Assembly: GCF_003846445.2 (NCBI RefSeq)
Contig: NZ_CP030139.2
Coordinates: 2,273,223 to 2,337,222, forward strand
Direction: 5' to 3'
DNA from: Synechococcus elongatus PCC 11801
GTDB taxonomy: Bacteria; Cyanobacteriota; Cyanobacteriia; Synechococcales; Synechococcaceae
DNA: 64,000 nucleotides
Shown here in pieces: positions 18,166-26,841 of this stretch. Position numbers and translations under genes: made by a program. The notes beneath the pieces are model-generated. The model saw only the letters and a program-made list of their open reading frames with translations, had not been told where the DNA came from and did no database searches. Within the stretch, counting starts at the first letter, position 1. Each line of letters starts with the position of its first letter.

Positions 18166-19494
18166 ATGAGCGACCTCTGGATTCGTCAAGCCCGAGTGCT
18201 CTTGCCGTCGGGAGAGTGGCAGCAGGCCGATGTGGAAGTTCGCGCTGGCAAGATTGTCGCGATCGCCGAGCAGTTGCCGTCCGCCAGCGACGACACGCTC
18301 GAAGTTCAGGCAGAAGGACTGGCTTTGTTACCGGGGGTGATCGACCCGCAGGTGCACTTCCGCGATCCGGGACTGACCCACAAAGAAGATCTGCACACGG
18401 CAAGCCGTGCCTGTGCTCGGGGTGGCGTCACCAGCTTTATGGAGATGCCCAACACCAAGCCACTGACGACAACGCAGGAAATCCTGACCGAGAAGTTAGC
18501 GATCGCAGCAGAAAAGAGTCTGGTCAACTATGCCTTCTTCATTGGGGCCACGCCGGACAACCATCCTGATCTGCATACCGCTACGCCCACCTGCGGCATC
18601 AAGATTTTCATGGGCGCGTCCCATAGCCCGCTGATGGTGCCGACGGAGCCGGAACTGGAGCCGATTTTTGCAGCGGGACGGCGGCTAATTGCGGTTCATG
18701 CCGAAGACCAACCTCGCATTCTGGCGCGGCGAGAATTTATGCTGGCAGGCCCGCATGTCCCGGATTTGCACTCTGCAATTCAAGACAACGAAGCAGCACT
18801 ACTCGCAACCCGTCTGGCGCTTAAGCTCTCCAAGAAATATCAGCGGCGGCTCCACATTCTCCACCTCTCGACCGGCGATGAAGCGTTGCTACTGCGCCAA
18901 GATAAGCCCGCTTGGGTGACGACGGAGGTGACGCCTCAACACCTGCTGCTCAATCGCGATGCCTATTACGAAATCGGTAGCTTGGCCCAGATGAACCCAC
19001 CCTTGCGGACGCGCTGGGATAACGAAGTGCTCTGGCAGGCGCTGTTGGATGGCGTGATTGACTGTATCGCCACGGACCACGCACCGCACACCCTTGAGGA
19101 AAAAGCCCAGCCCTACCCTAACTGCCCATCTGGAATGCCCGGTGTCGAAACCTCGCTGCCGCTGATGCTGACCCAAGCCCAGCAAGGACGCTGCACAGTG
19201 GCACAGGTGTCGCAGTGGATGTCGACCAATGTGGCCAAGATCTTCGGCATTGCCAATAAAGGCAAGATTGAGCCGGGCTATGACGCTGACTTGGTGCTGG
19301 TTGATCTCGATCGCTACCAGCCGGTGCGGCGCGAAGATCTGCAGACCAAGTGCGGCTGGAGTCCTTTTGAAGGGTGGAACCTAACTGGCTGGCCGCAGGT
19401 GACGATTGTGGGTGGTCAGATTGTCTACGATCGCGGTCAGTTCAACGAGTCGGTGCGCGGCCAAGCGTTGCAATTCGATGAGTCAGGCTGGTAA
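18166..19494 (+). CDS. pyrC: dihydroorotase
   Basis: Zinc amidohydrolase that closes carbamoyl-aspartate to dihydroorotate, step three of pyrimidine synthesis. The 442 residues contain the metal and substrate motifs VIDPQVHFRDPGLTHKED (residues 58-75), IKIFMGA with the bridging Lys, AVHAEDQ, LHILHLST and ATDHAPHTLEEK. The first metal-motif His is Gln (QVH), a variant found in a known subgroup of dihydroorotases, so activity is still expected. An AAAGGAA ribosome site lies just before the ATG. The dihydroorotase-like gene at 16174 lacks the metal motif altogether, so this copy is the better candidate for the pyrimidine enzyme. Confidence 0.92.
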   Translation: MSDLWIRQARVLLPSGEWQQADVEVRAGKIVAIAEQLPSASDDTLEVQAEGLALLPGVIDPQVHFRDPGLTHKEDLHTASRACARGGVTSFMEMPNTKPLTTTQEILTEKLAIAAEKSLVNYAFFIGATPDNHPDLHTATPTCGIKIFMGASHSPLMVPTEPELEPIFAAGRRLIAVHAEDQPRILARREFMLAGPHVPDLHSAIQDNEAALLATRLALKLSKKYQRRLHILHLSTGDEALLLRQDKPAWVTTEVTPQHLLLNRDAYYEIGSLAQMNPPLRTRWDNEVLWQALLDGVIDCIATDHAPHTLEEKAQPYPNCPSGMPGVETSLPLMLTQAQQGRCTVAQVSQWMSTNVAKIFGIANKGKIEPGYDADLVLVDLDRYQPVRREDLQTKCGWSPFEGWNLTGWPQVTIVGGQIVYDRGQFNESVRGQALQFDESGW

Positions 19495-19514
19495 CCCGCG
19501 ATCGCAGGGTGGAT

Positions 19515-20897
19515 CTAGAGCTTGCGGAACAAGTTGATCTTGTCGCCGTAGGGGGGATAGCGCAGGGCCAGATCCAGCCAGAAGGGACGCTTGAGCACGG
19601 ACTTGTAGTGGCTAAAGGTGTCGAAGCTAGCTTTGCCATGGTAGGCACCCATGCCACTGGGCCCCACGCCGCCGAAGGGCAGGTCGGGGACCCCCACCTG
19701 CAGAATCGTGTCGTTGAGACAGACGCTGCCCGCACTGGTTTGCGCGAGTACACGGCTCTGAACATGGCGATCGCGACTGAACAGATACAGCGCGAGAGGC
19801 TTGGGTTGGGCGCGAATCTGGGCGATCGCCTCCTCCAATTGGTCGTAAATCAAAATCGGCAGAATCGGCCCAAAGATTTCTTCCTGCAGGATTGGGTCAC
19901 GGCAGGTCACGTCCGTAATCAGGGTGGGTGCGATGTAGCGATCGCTCCCATCCACCTGACCACCGTGGCGAATCGTGCCATCAGCGAGCAAACCGTTGAG
20001 TCGCTGCCAGTGGCGATCGCTGACGATTCGGGCATAGTCAGGACTTTGTTGCGGGTCCTCACCGTAGAACTGGTGGATGTTGTCGATCAGGGCTTGGATC
20101 AGTGGTTCGGCGACCGCGCGCTGCACGAGTAAATAGTCGGGGGCAATGCAGGTTTGACCGGCATTAAAAAATTTGCCCCAAGCAATGCGGCGGGCAGCCA
20201 CCGCAAGATCGATATCAGCATCGACGATGCAGGGAGACTTGCCGCCTAGCTCTAGGGTGACAGGGGTCAGATGTTCGGCGGCAGCTGCCATCACCTTGCG
20301 CCCGATCGCCGTCCCCCCGGTGAAGAAGATGTGGTCAAACGGTTCGGCTAGTAGGGCTTGGCTGACCGTGGCATCGCCTTCCAGCACCCGGATGTAGTTG
20401 GGATCAAAGCGATCGCTAAGCAGGCGTTTCAGCAGACTCGAGGTAGCAGGAGCCAGTTCCGAAGGCTTGAGCACCGCACAATTGCCCGCCGCGATCGCCC
20501 CGACTAAGGGCAGCAGCAACAGTTGGAGCGGATAGTTCCAAGGCCCGATGATCAGTACAACCCCGAGCGGTTCGGCTTGGCGATAGGCTTGGGCCGGCCA
20601 CTGTACTGCAGAAATGCGAGTCTTCTCGGGTTGCATCCAGCGCTTGAGCTGTTTGCAGGTCAGCTTGATTTGATCGCGCAGAAAGTAGATCTCGCTGGCG
20701 TAGGCTTCCAAGGCGGGTTTGTGCAAATCCTCAGCCAAGGCTTGAAGAAGCTCAGCCTCGTGATCGGTCAGTAGTTGAGCCAGATCCTGCAGGCGGGCCA
20801 AACGGAAGTTGAGCGATCGCGTTTCCCCGGAATTGAACGTCGCCCGCAAAGCCGCCACAGTCTCGGCAGCAGAAAAGGGAACAGCGACGGCAGTCAT
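19515..20897 (-). CDS. aldehyde dehydrogenase (class 3, fatty aldehyde type)
   Basis: NAD(P)-dependent aldehyde dehydrogenase of 460 residues, in the short class-3 group that includes fatty aldehyde dehydrogenases. Visible motifs are GPWNYPLQLLLLPLVGAIAAGN with the catalytic Asn, FTGGTAIGR for the cofactor, VTLELGGKSP with the catalytic Glu, and FFNAGQTCIAPDY with the nucleophile Cys. EEIFGPILPI near the C-terminus completes the set. A closely similar gene in S. elongatus has been studied as a candidate fatty-aldehyde oxidising enzyme competing with alkane synthesis (knowledge from memory). It is divergent from the ArsR-type regulator gene at 21056, with 158 bases between, so control by that regulator is possible but untested. 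Confidence 0.93.
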   Translation of the reverse strand: MTAVAVPFSAAETVAALRATFNSGETRSLNFRLARLQDLAQLLTDHEAELLQALAEDLHKPALEAYASEIYFLRDQIKLTCKQLKRWMQPEKTRISAVQWPAQAYRQAEPLGVVLIIGPWNYPLQLLLLPLVGAIAAGNCAVLKPSELAPATSSLLKRLLSDRFDPNYIRVLEGDATVSQALLAEPFDHIFFTGGTAIGRKVMAAAAEHLTPVTLELGGKSPCIVDADIDLAVAARRIAWGKFFNAGQTCIAPDYLLVQRAVAEPLIQALIDNIHQFYGEDPQQSPDYARIVSDRHWQRLNGLLADGTIRHGGQVDGSDRYIAPTLITDVTCRDPILQEEIFGPILPILIYDQLEEAIAQIRAQPKPLALYLFSRDRHVQSRVLAQTSAGSVCLNDTILQVGVPDLPFGGVGPSGMGAYHGKASFDTFSHYKSVLKRPFWLDLALRYPPYGDKINLFRKL

Positions 20898-21055
20898 GGC
20901 AGCAGCTCAGCAAAATCTGCTTTTCACCGTAACGCTTCTCGTTCCTCAGCCTAGAAAGGCAGTGATGAGAACACAGCGATCGCCATTGACTCAGCGTTAA
21001 GGACCATGGGGCCGATTCACGCGATCGCGCCCAGCTGTGCCCTCTGCCGAAATCT

Positions 21056-21427
21056 ATGGATATTCCTCGGGAAGAATGTGAGGAGAGTCTCAAAATTCCT
21101 CAAGTAGCTGTGCCGATGGACTCTGCTGCGATCGCCCAACTCGCGAGTACTTTCAAGCTGCTTTCCGAGCCGAGTCGCCTGCGAGTCCTCTGCGCCCTCC
21201 AGTCCGGGCCACGCACGGTGTCTGACGTCGTCACAGCCACGGGTATCCGCCAAGCCAACGCCTCCAAACAACTGAAGCGCCTTGAACAGGCGGGCTTACT
21301 GCGTCGTCAATCCCGTCAAGGCTACGTCTACTACGAGATTTGTAACAGCGCCATTTTTGAGTGGTGCGCGGCCATCCAACACCAAGCCTATGCCTGTCCC
21401 ATCCCTGTTATGGGGTGCTCAAGATGA
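21056..21427 (+). CDS. ArsR-family winged-helix transcriptional regulator
   Basis: DNA-binding repressor of 123 residues. A winged helix-turn-helix spans about residues 22-105: FKLLSEPSRLRVLCAL, VVTATGIRQANASKQLKRLEQAGLL as the recognition region, and RRQSRQGYVYYEI as the wing. Five cysteines occur outside the DNA-binding core (Cys8 and several in the last 30 residues, including CNSAIFEWC and ACPIPVMGC). A thiol- or metal-sensing role is thus conceivable, but no classic CxC metal site is present. Its stop overlaps the ATG of the PAS-GGDEF gene (ATGA), so the two proteins are translationally coupled and probably act in one response. An internal ATG at 21116 is a possible shorter start. Confidence 0.88.
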   Translation: MDIPREECEESLKIPQVAVPMDSAAIAQLASTFKLLSEPSRLRVLCALQSGPRTVSDVVTATGIRQANASKQLKRLEQAGLLRRQSRQGYVYYEICNSAIFEWCAAIQHQAYACPIPVMGCSR

Positions 21428-23889
21428 CGGCTGGGGGACAGTGGCAACAGCTCAATGTTCGCTTCAAACCCTTCAAAAACCGGAGATTGCTGGGACTGCT
21501 AGCCAGTCAGGTCGTGGTCTTCTGGCTCGACCTTCAGCTCCCGCCCGCGATCAGTCTGCTGGCTTACTACTGGGTGCCCGTGGTTCTGAGCGTGCTCTTT
21601 GCTACGCCCATTCAAGTGCTCCTGCTTGCTGGGGTTGCCCTCAGCTTCACGATCGCTGTCGGCCTGTACTGGGGAGATCTCTTCTCGGCTGGCTATCTTG
21701 TCCGGATGATTGGCGGGGCTGTCATTGCTGCAATTGCGGTCTATCTGGCCGTCCAGCGTCAGCGCGAGACTGCAGCTCGGTTTCAGCTCGAAGAGCGCTA
21801 TCGATTGCTAGCTGAGAATGCCTCCGATGTGGTGCTGTTTGCCCAAGCCGACCATCGTATTCACTGGGCTTCTCCATCCCTCCCTCTGGTCTTGGGTTGG
21901 AACCCCGAGGACTGGATCGGAACGCGGCTGTCCGTCTTTATCCACCGCCAAGACGCCCCAGCTCTTGAAGCGCTTTACGCGCAGCTCGCTGATCTAGCCA
22001 ACAGAGTCTCAAGGCATGAGAAAAACTTTCGACTGCGGCATCATGACGGCGACTACCGCTGGTTTGCGATTCGCATCACGGCTGTTTATGACACCACTGG
22101 TCGTCTCTCGGGCTATGTCAAAGGGCTACGAGATATCCAAGACCAAGTGCGATCGCAACAAGCCCTAGCGGCAGAACGAGCGCAACTGCGAGCCACGCTC
22201 GACTCGTTGATCGATCCCCATGTCTTGCTCACAGCCATTCGCGATGAGCAGGGCAACATCATTGATTTCCGTTACATCGATGCCAACCCAGCCGCCTGTC
22301 TCTACAACCGCACATCCCGCGACAAACTGATTGGCAAAACGCTCCTCCAAATCTTGCCGGCACATCAGGCCAGTGGATTACTGGATCAGTACATTCAGGC
22401 GATGACTCGTCCTGAGCCGCTGATCCTCAATGACTATGCCTACTCGCACGATATCTACTTAGAAGAACGTCGCTTTGATATCCGTGCTGTTCGCATTGAT
22501 GAATCACTGAGCTACACCTGGCGCGATGTCACCGATCGCTATCAAGCTGCACAACAACTGGCTGAGGCTAAGGAACGCTATCAGCAGTTGGCGCAGCGCT
22601 GGGAATTCGCCATGGATTTCGGTGATCTTGCGATCTATGAAAGCGACTACAGAACGCAGAAGGTTTTTTACTCGCCCGGAATCCTCAATCAGCTAGGCTA
22701 CCAACCTGGCGATTGGTCCGAGAGTCTGAATGAATGGTTGCAGCGGCTTCATCCAGAGGATCGCATCTGGATTGAACAAGATCTTCAGTCAGCCCGCGCC
22801 GATCGCAATCAGTCGATCTACACCATTGAATATCGAATCCAACATCGCGATGGCTCCTACCGCTGGATTATCGATCGCGGCAAAGTCCTGGCCTACGACG
22901 ATGAGAATCGTCCCCTGCGCAGCATTGGTACCCATATCGACATCACAGAGTCCAAACAAGCGGAGGAAGCGCTGAGCAGAGCCAATCAAAAAATGCGGAT
23001 GGCTTCGCTGGCTGCGGGCATCGGCTTTTGGGAACTGGACTGGGTCACGGAGCATTGCTCGTGGGATGCCCAGATGTGGAAGCTCTATGGTCTTGAGCCG
23101 GGTGCTTTAGAGGAGATCTATCCATCCTGGTGGCAGTTTGTTTATCCCGATGATCGCGACCAGATGCAGCAGTTGATGGCGGGCATCCAAGCGCAGACAA
23201 CGACCAACTTTTTTGAGCATGACTTTCGCATCATTCGTGCCAATGATCAGCAAGTTCGCCATATCTACAGCTCGATTTATGTGACCCGCGATCCCCAAGA
23301 TCAGGTCTTGCGACTGTCGGGGGTCAATCTCGACATCACCAATCAGAAACGGGCAGAACAGGAGCTAACGCAACAAGCCCAAACAGATGAACTCACGGGG
23401 CTTTTCAATCGTCGTGCTGCGATTGCCAAAATTCAATCGCTCTGTGAACTCGATCGCCGTCACGGCGAAGCAAATGCTGTCTTGTTTTGCGATCTCGATC
23501 ACTTTAAAAATATCAATGATTACTATGGTCATGCCGCCGGTGATGCGGTCCTCAAAGTGACGGCAGAGCGCATTCAATCTGCCATTCGTAGCAATGATTT
23601 TGCAGCACGGATTGGGGGTGATGAACTCTTGGTTGTTCTACGAGGTGTTCAGTCCCTTGAGAATGCAGTAGCGATCGCAGAAAAACTGCGGCATCTAGTG
23701 GCTGAGCCCGTGCCAACGGATGCTGGACTCGTTGACTTGACCCTCACCATTGGCGTCACGCTCATCCAATCTGAAGAGACGATTGATACGCTGATCGCCC
23801 GTGCCGATACTGCGATGTATCAGGGTAAACAAGCGGGCCGCGATCGCGTTATCTCGTTTACTTGTCCCTTGAATACCCCCGATCATTAA
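21424..23889 (+). CDS. membrane PAS-GGDEF protein (diguanylate cyclase candidate)
   Basis: An 821-residue signalling protein. About four hydrophobic segments fill the first 115 residues. They are followed by four PAS-like repeats, starting near ERYRLLAENASDVVLF, PHVLLTAIRDEQGN, WEFAMDFGDLAIYE and MRMASLAAGIGFWELD, with PAC-like IDITESKQAEEALSRANQ linkers. A C-terminal GGDEF domain closes it (about 680-815). The active-site signature reads GGDEL at 731-735 in place of GGDEF, while the preceding FCDLDHFKNINDYYGHAAGD metal-binding strand is intact, so cyclic-di-GMP synthesis remains likely. No EAL domain is present. The ATG at 21424 overlaps the ArsR stop; the frame is open further upstream, but this start fits the coupling. 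Confidence 0.9.
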   Translation: MTAGGQWQQLNVRFKPFKNRRLLGLLASQVVVFWLDLQLPPAISLLAYYWVPVVLSVLFATPIQVLLLAGVALSFTIAVGLYWGDLFSAGYLVRMIGGAVIAAIAVYLAVQRQRETAARFQLEERYRLLAENASDVVLFAQADHRIHWASPSLPLVLGWNPEDWIGTRLSVFIHRQDAPALEALYAQLADLANRVSRHEKNFRLRHHDGDYRWFAIRITAVYDTTGRLSGYVKGLRDIQDQVRSQQALAAERAQLRATLDSLIDPHVLLTAIRDEQGNIIDFRYIDANPAACLYNRTSRDKLIGKTLLQILPAHQASGLLDQYIQAMTRPEPLILNDYAYSHDIYLEERRFDIRAVRIDESLSYTWRDVTDRYQAAQQLAEAKERYQQLAQRWEFAMDFGDLAIYESDYRTQKVFYSPGILNQLGYQPGDWSESLNEWLQRLHPEDRIWIEQDLQSARADRNQSIYTIEYRIQHRDGSYRWIIDRGKVLAYDDENRPLRSIGTHIDITESKQAEEALSRANQKMRMASLAAGIGFWELDWVTEHCSWDAQMWKLYGLEPGALEEIYPSWWQFVYPDDRDQMQQLMAGIQAQTTTNFFEHDFRIIRANDQQVRHIYSSIYVTRDPQDQVLRLSGVNLDITNQKRAEQELTQQAQTDELTGLFNRRAAIAKIQSLCELDRRHGEANAVLFCDLDHFKNINDYYGHAAGDAVLKVTAERIQSAIRSNDFAARIGGDELLVVLRGVQSLENAVAIAEKLRHLVAEPVPTDAGLVDLTLTIGVTLIQSEETIDTLIARADTAMYQGKQAGRDRVISFTCPLNTPDH

Positions 23890-24094
23890 CGCTCAGCCAC
23901 AGCAGAAGACGCGATCGTGCCTGCCGATTGCAGCAGCTGGCTGGAGTCGAAAAATTCTCGGTGAGTGAAGGCGATCGCTTTTTGTAAACGATCCCCTGGG
24001 ATCACCGCCAAAAAGGTTGCGATCTCCCAATGATTAGCAAACACTAGAGGGAGTGACAAACACTGCTTATCACTGTTGTTGTTCTGGCAGCACC

Positions 24095-24232
24095 ATGTCC
24101 GATCTCAACCGCGGCATCATGAAGTTCCAAGGCGCTGACAACCCCTTGGCAATCGGTCTCTCAGCTGTCGTGATTTTGGGCAGCATTAGCCTGTTGATTG
24201 TTTGGGGTCTGAACGCGGCCTACAGCTTCTAG
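24095..24232 (+). CDS. 45-aa single-span membrane protein
   Basis: A short frame starting ATG TCC GAT gives 45 residues, MSDLNRGIMKFQGADNP followed by one long hydrophobic helix (about residues 18-41, ending LLIVWGLNAAYSF). The amphipathic start and single helix are typical of small subunits of thylakoid complexes (NDH-1, b6f or photosystems), but I cannot match it to a named one. It stands alone, with 205 bases upstream without a gene. A hairpin lies 65 bases after the stop (24297-24324). The clear beginning, the composition and the placement between two transcription units support a real gene. Confidence 0.65.
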   Translation: MSDLNRGIMKFQGADNPLAIGLSAVVILGSISLLIVWGLNAAYSF

Positions 24233-24296
24233 TTGAGTGATCAAAGCTGCGATCGCCCGCCGCTTTGGTAACAGTCCTGATCTTCGCTAAAGCAAA

Positions 24297-24324
24297 GCTC
24301 CTCTCCCAAGCTTGAGAGAGGAGC
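24297..24324 (-). terminator. hairpin, probable terminator between converging small genes
   Basis: GCTCCTCTC and GAGAGGAGC form a perfect 9-bp stem with a 10-base loop that itself contains the palindrome AAGCTT. Read on the minus strand it is followed by TTTGCTTT, so it best serves the minus-strand gene ending at 24418. On the plus strand there is no T-run, but it may still mark the end of the small membrane-protein gene. Confidence 0.6.
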
Positions 24325-24417
24325 AGCCCATCGAGGTCAAAAAACCTCTTCAGTTGAGCCTCGCTAAGACAACTGACTGCTTCTGAACGAGACTGTTTCG
24401 GCAATTGCTCACGGCAA

Positions 24418-24618
24418 CTAGCTGGCTGAACCGCCGTGGCGTTCGTAATCTTTGCGGAAGGTTGGCTGCACTTTGCCTTGAATGCGAGTTGCTTCTGGCC
24501 CCGCTTCTAGACCCACATCTTCAGCAGCCCGTTCCAGCATTGATTCTTCGCGGCGGCGAATCTCTTCAGTGCGGCGCAGGTTAAGTTCACGGATGCGATC
24601 GCTTTCTGAGTTCGTCAT
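24418..24618 (-). CDS. 66-aa highly charged helical protein, function unknown
   Basis: A 66-residue soluble protein, mostly predicted helix with dense Arg/Glu content (SDRIRELNLRRTEEIRRREESMLERAAEDVG) and a Gly/Pro-containing tail that includes KVQPTFRKDYERHGG. The start at 24618 has a GGAG sequence nine bases upstream. A further in-frame ATG at 24633 would begin exactly at that ribosome site, so it is not the start. I do not recognise the family. It sits between the 45-aa membrane-protein gene (convergent) and ictB on the same strand (85 bases downstream of the ictB stop), so it might be co-transcribed with trmB-ictB. Confidence 0.65.
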   Translation of the reverse strand: MTNSESDRIRELNLRRTEEIRRREESMLERAAEDVGLEAGPEATRIQGKVQPTFRKDYERHGGSAS

Positions 24619-24702
24619 AACTTTTATCTCCACCGGATACTTTCAGTATCAAAGTTGAGCCGGAGAGCCGGAGGCCGACGCAGTAATTCTTTGTGTAGCT
24701 CG

Positions 24703-26094
24703 TTACATTTTTTCGTCTGAATCTGCAGGGAGGACAGTGGCTTGGGGTTGCCAAAAGCTGGCGATCGAGCCAATGCATAGCCACCAGAGCGTGCTGACCT
24801 CAGGGCGATAGAGCACGGTGTCAAACAGACCATGCCCCAACATGCCAGCTAGCCCGGCCAAACTTGCGATCAGCCAAAAGCCTTGGGGATCGCGATCGCG
24901 CCGCAGTCGAGTCAATTGCCGCACCGCCGTTACGGTCGTCACCAGCAGCAGCCAAATAAAGGAGGCCAACCCGATCACACCTGCTTCGACCATCACTTCC
25001 AACGGCACCGAATAGGCGCTGAGCGCTGTGAAGCGAGCCTGTTGATAGAGCGGATAGACCTGATTAAAGGCCGTGTTACCCGGGCCAATGCCCAGCCAAG
25101 GGCGGTCTTGAATCATCTGTAGAACCGCCAGCCAGACGTTGATCCGGAAGTTATTGCTGCTGTCTTCACGTCCGACAAAGATGCTCAAGGCACGCACGCG
25201 AAGCGGCTCAAGGCCAACGACAGCAATCAACAGAATCGCGACCAATCCACCCAGCACTACTGGGAATAACCAGCGTCGCCAAGGGGCGGGCAGACGGGGC
25301 TGAAACCAGTAGAGGCTCAACATTGTCCAAACAAAAATCATGGCGACAAAACCCAGCCAGCCACCGCGACTGTAAGTGAGGATCAGGCATAAGCTGCTCG
25401 CGCCGGTCGCTGCGATCGCCAGCAGCTTCGGCAGCCAACCGCGCCATGCCCCGATCGCCGCTGCCGAAAAAGCAGTTGTCGGCACCAAGTAAGCCGCTAA
25501 CAAGTTGGGGTTACCGAGGTAGCTATAGACCCGCGAGGTGAATTCAGCCACCGAATTGGGATCCACCCAAGTCGCCAGAGCCTCAACGCCATAGATCCAC
25601 TGATTGAGGCCGTAGGCACTAACAAACAGGGACGTAATCACAATCACTGACAGCACTAGCGATCGCAGGCGCGGGTTACGGAGAATCCGAGCAGCTAGCG
25701 CAAACGTCAGCAGGTAGAGCGTCAGCCGAGCGAGCCCCACAATCGCCGCCGATCGCACGGGTGACAGCACTGTCGCCACAGCAGCAACGCCCCAGTAGAG
25801 CAGCACCAACCAGTGAATGGGCGTCGCTTGCTGCAGGTCACTATCCGTCAGTGAGAGCAGCACCCAGTAGGCCGCGATCGCTGCCAGTCCCAGCCCAATC
25901 GCTGTACTCGGTACAACAGGAGCTGCGCCATAAACCAGCGCAAGCAACAGGCCGCCAATCGCCTCGGACCAGCCCAAAAGCTGACTGGAGGCTCGCCAAG
26001 ACTGCAAGCTGCCAAACAGCCGATGCAATAAACTACCGCGTCCCCACTGCTGAGGTTGGTAGTGGGCAAAGGTCAGAGCTTGCCAGACAGTCAT
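24703..26094 (-). CDS. ictB: IctB-like membrane protein (O-antigen ligase superfamily)
   Basis: Polytopic membrane protein of 463 residues with about ten hydrophobic segments and the Wzy/WaaL-type signature RPWLGIGPGNTAFNQVYPLYQQAR in its C-terminal third. It closely resembles, from memory, IctB of S. elongatus PCC 7942, including the opening TVWQ-LTFAHYQPQQWG and the ending DSDEKM, but with many substitutions, implying a related strain. IctB was first reported as involved in inorganic carbon accumulation; the biochemical role remains unclear and the fold suggests a glycan ligase or polymerase. It starts 30 bases after trmB on the same strand, so the two form an operon. Confidence 0.92.
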   Translation of the reverse strand: MTVWQALTFAHYQPQQWGRGSLLHRLFGSLQSWRASSQLLGWSEAIGGLLLALVYGAAPVVPSTAIGLGLAAIAAYWVLLSLTDSDLQQATPIHWLVLLYWGVAAVATVLSPVRSAAIVGLARLTLYLLTFALAARILRNPRLRSLVLSVIVITSLFVSAYGLNQWIYGVEALATWVDPNSVAEFTSRVYSYLGNPNLLAAYLVPTTAFSAAAIGAWRGWLPKLLAIAATGASSLCLILTYSRGGWLGFVAMIFVWTMLSLYWFQPRLPAPWRRWLFPVVLGGLVAILLIAVVGLEPLRVRALSIFVGREDSSNNFRINVWLAVLQMIQDRPWLGIGPGNTAFNQVYPLYQQARFTALSAYSVPLEVMVEAGVIGLASFIWLLLVTTVTAVRQLTRLRRDRDPQGFWLIASLAGLAGMLGHGLFDTVLYRPEVSTLWWLCIGSIASFWQPQATVLPADSDEKM

Positions 26095-26124
26095 CGCGAT
26101 CGCGTCAACGCTTGCTTTAAGAGC

Positions 26125-26766
26125 TTAATGGTCTGGCTGCCGAATGAAGAGCGCTCGGTAGACCGGCAACTGCTTGTTTTGCACAGCAATTTCCCGTTCC
26201 GTCGGGACCGGCAGCGGGTTTTCGGGCAGCCACTCCGAAGTAGTGCGTTGAAAACGAGGCTCGGCGGCAAATTGCTCACACATCGCCGCTTGAACATCGA
26301 GAACATCGGATTGAAGAAAGACTTCAGCCCCGGCCGGGAGGGCGTTAGCAAGCGCTTGCACCAACTCTGGCTGGACAACTCGCCGTTTTTGATGCCGTTT
26401 TTTGAACCAAGGATCGGGGAATTGAATGCTGACGCGCCGCAAAATCCCTGTTGGCAGCGATCGCAGCAGCGGTTCCAAATCCAAATTGGCGTTACTGAAG
26501 TGGTAGTAGAGATTCGTCAACTCACGTTCGCGGGCGATCGCATTGGCTTCGTCCACCAGCGGTTCGCGAATTTCCAGCCCGAGATAATTCCACTCAGGTT
26601 GAACCGTCGCCATCGCCAGCAAAAAGCGACCCCGAGCGCAGCCAATATCCAAATGCAGTGGGCGATCGCAGTCCGCATAGACCTGCTGCCAATCCGGCCA
26701 AGTGGTCACCACTTGAAACTTCTGAGAGAGCGGATTGACGTGCTGCCGAACGCGAACTCTAGCCAT
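26125..26766 (-). CDS. trmB: tRNA (guanine-N7-)-methyltransferase
   Basis: SAM-dependent enzyme that methylates G46 in the variable loop of tRNAs. The 213-residue protein shows LDIGCARGRFLLAMA as the SAM motif, YLGLEIREPLVDEA, and RRVSIQFPDPWFKKRHQKRRVVQPEL as the TrmB signature. The C-terminus with PVPTEREIAVQNKQLPVYRALFIR matches the usual TERE segment. The longest frame begins with a TTG 12 bases upstream; the ATG at 26766 gives MARVRVRQHVNPL, as in relatives, and is preferred. It is the first gene of the trmB-ictB unit. Confidence 0.95.
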   Translation of the reverse strand: MARVRVRQHVNPLSQKFQVVTTWPDWQQVYADCDRPLHLDIGCARGRFLLAMATVQPEWNYLGLEIREPLVDEANAIARERELTNLYYHFSNANLDLEPLLRSLPTGILRRVSIQFPDPWFKKRHQKRRVVQPELVQALANALPAGAEVFLQSDVLDVQAAMCEQFAAEPRFQRTTSEWLPENPLPVPTEREIAVQNKQLPVYRALFIRQPDH

Positions 26767-26841
26767 GAATGCTTGCAACTGAAGACAACGGACTCGACCT
26801 AGCTTCGCCTAGAATCGGGCTCGATGGCCGAGGGGGTGGCA

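Noticed and set aside
20898-21055. ArsR operator between aldehyde dehydrogenase and arsR genes
   Set aside because: No clear inverted repeat of the ArsR type was visible by eye.
24186-24404. 72-residue minus-strand frame across the small-gene hairpin
   Set aside because: It runs through the terminator hairpin and overlaps the better 45-aa frame.
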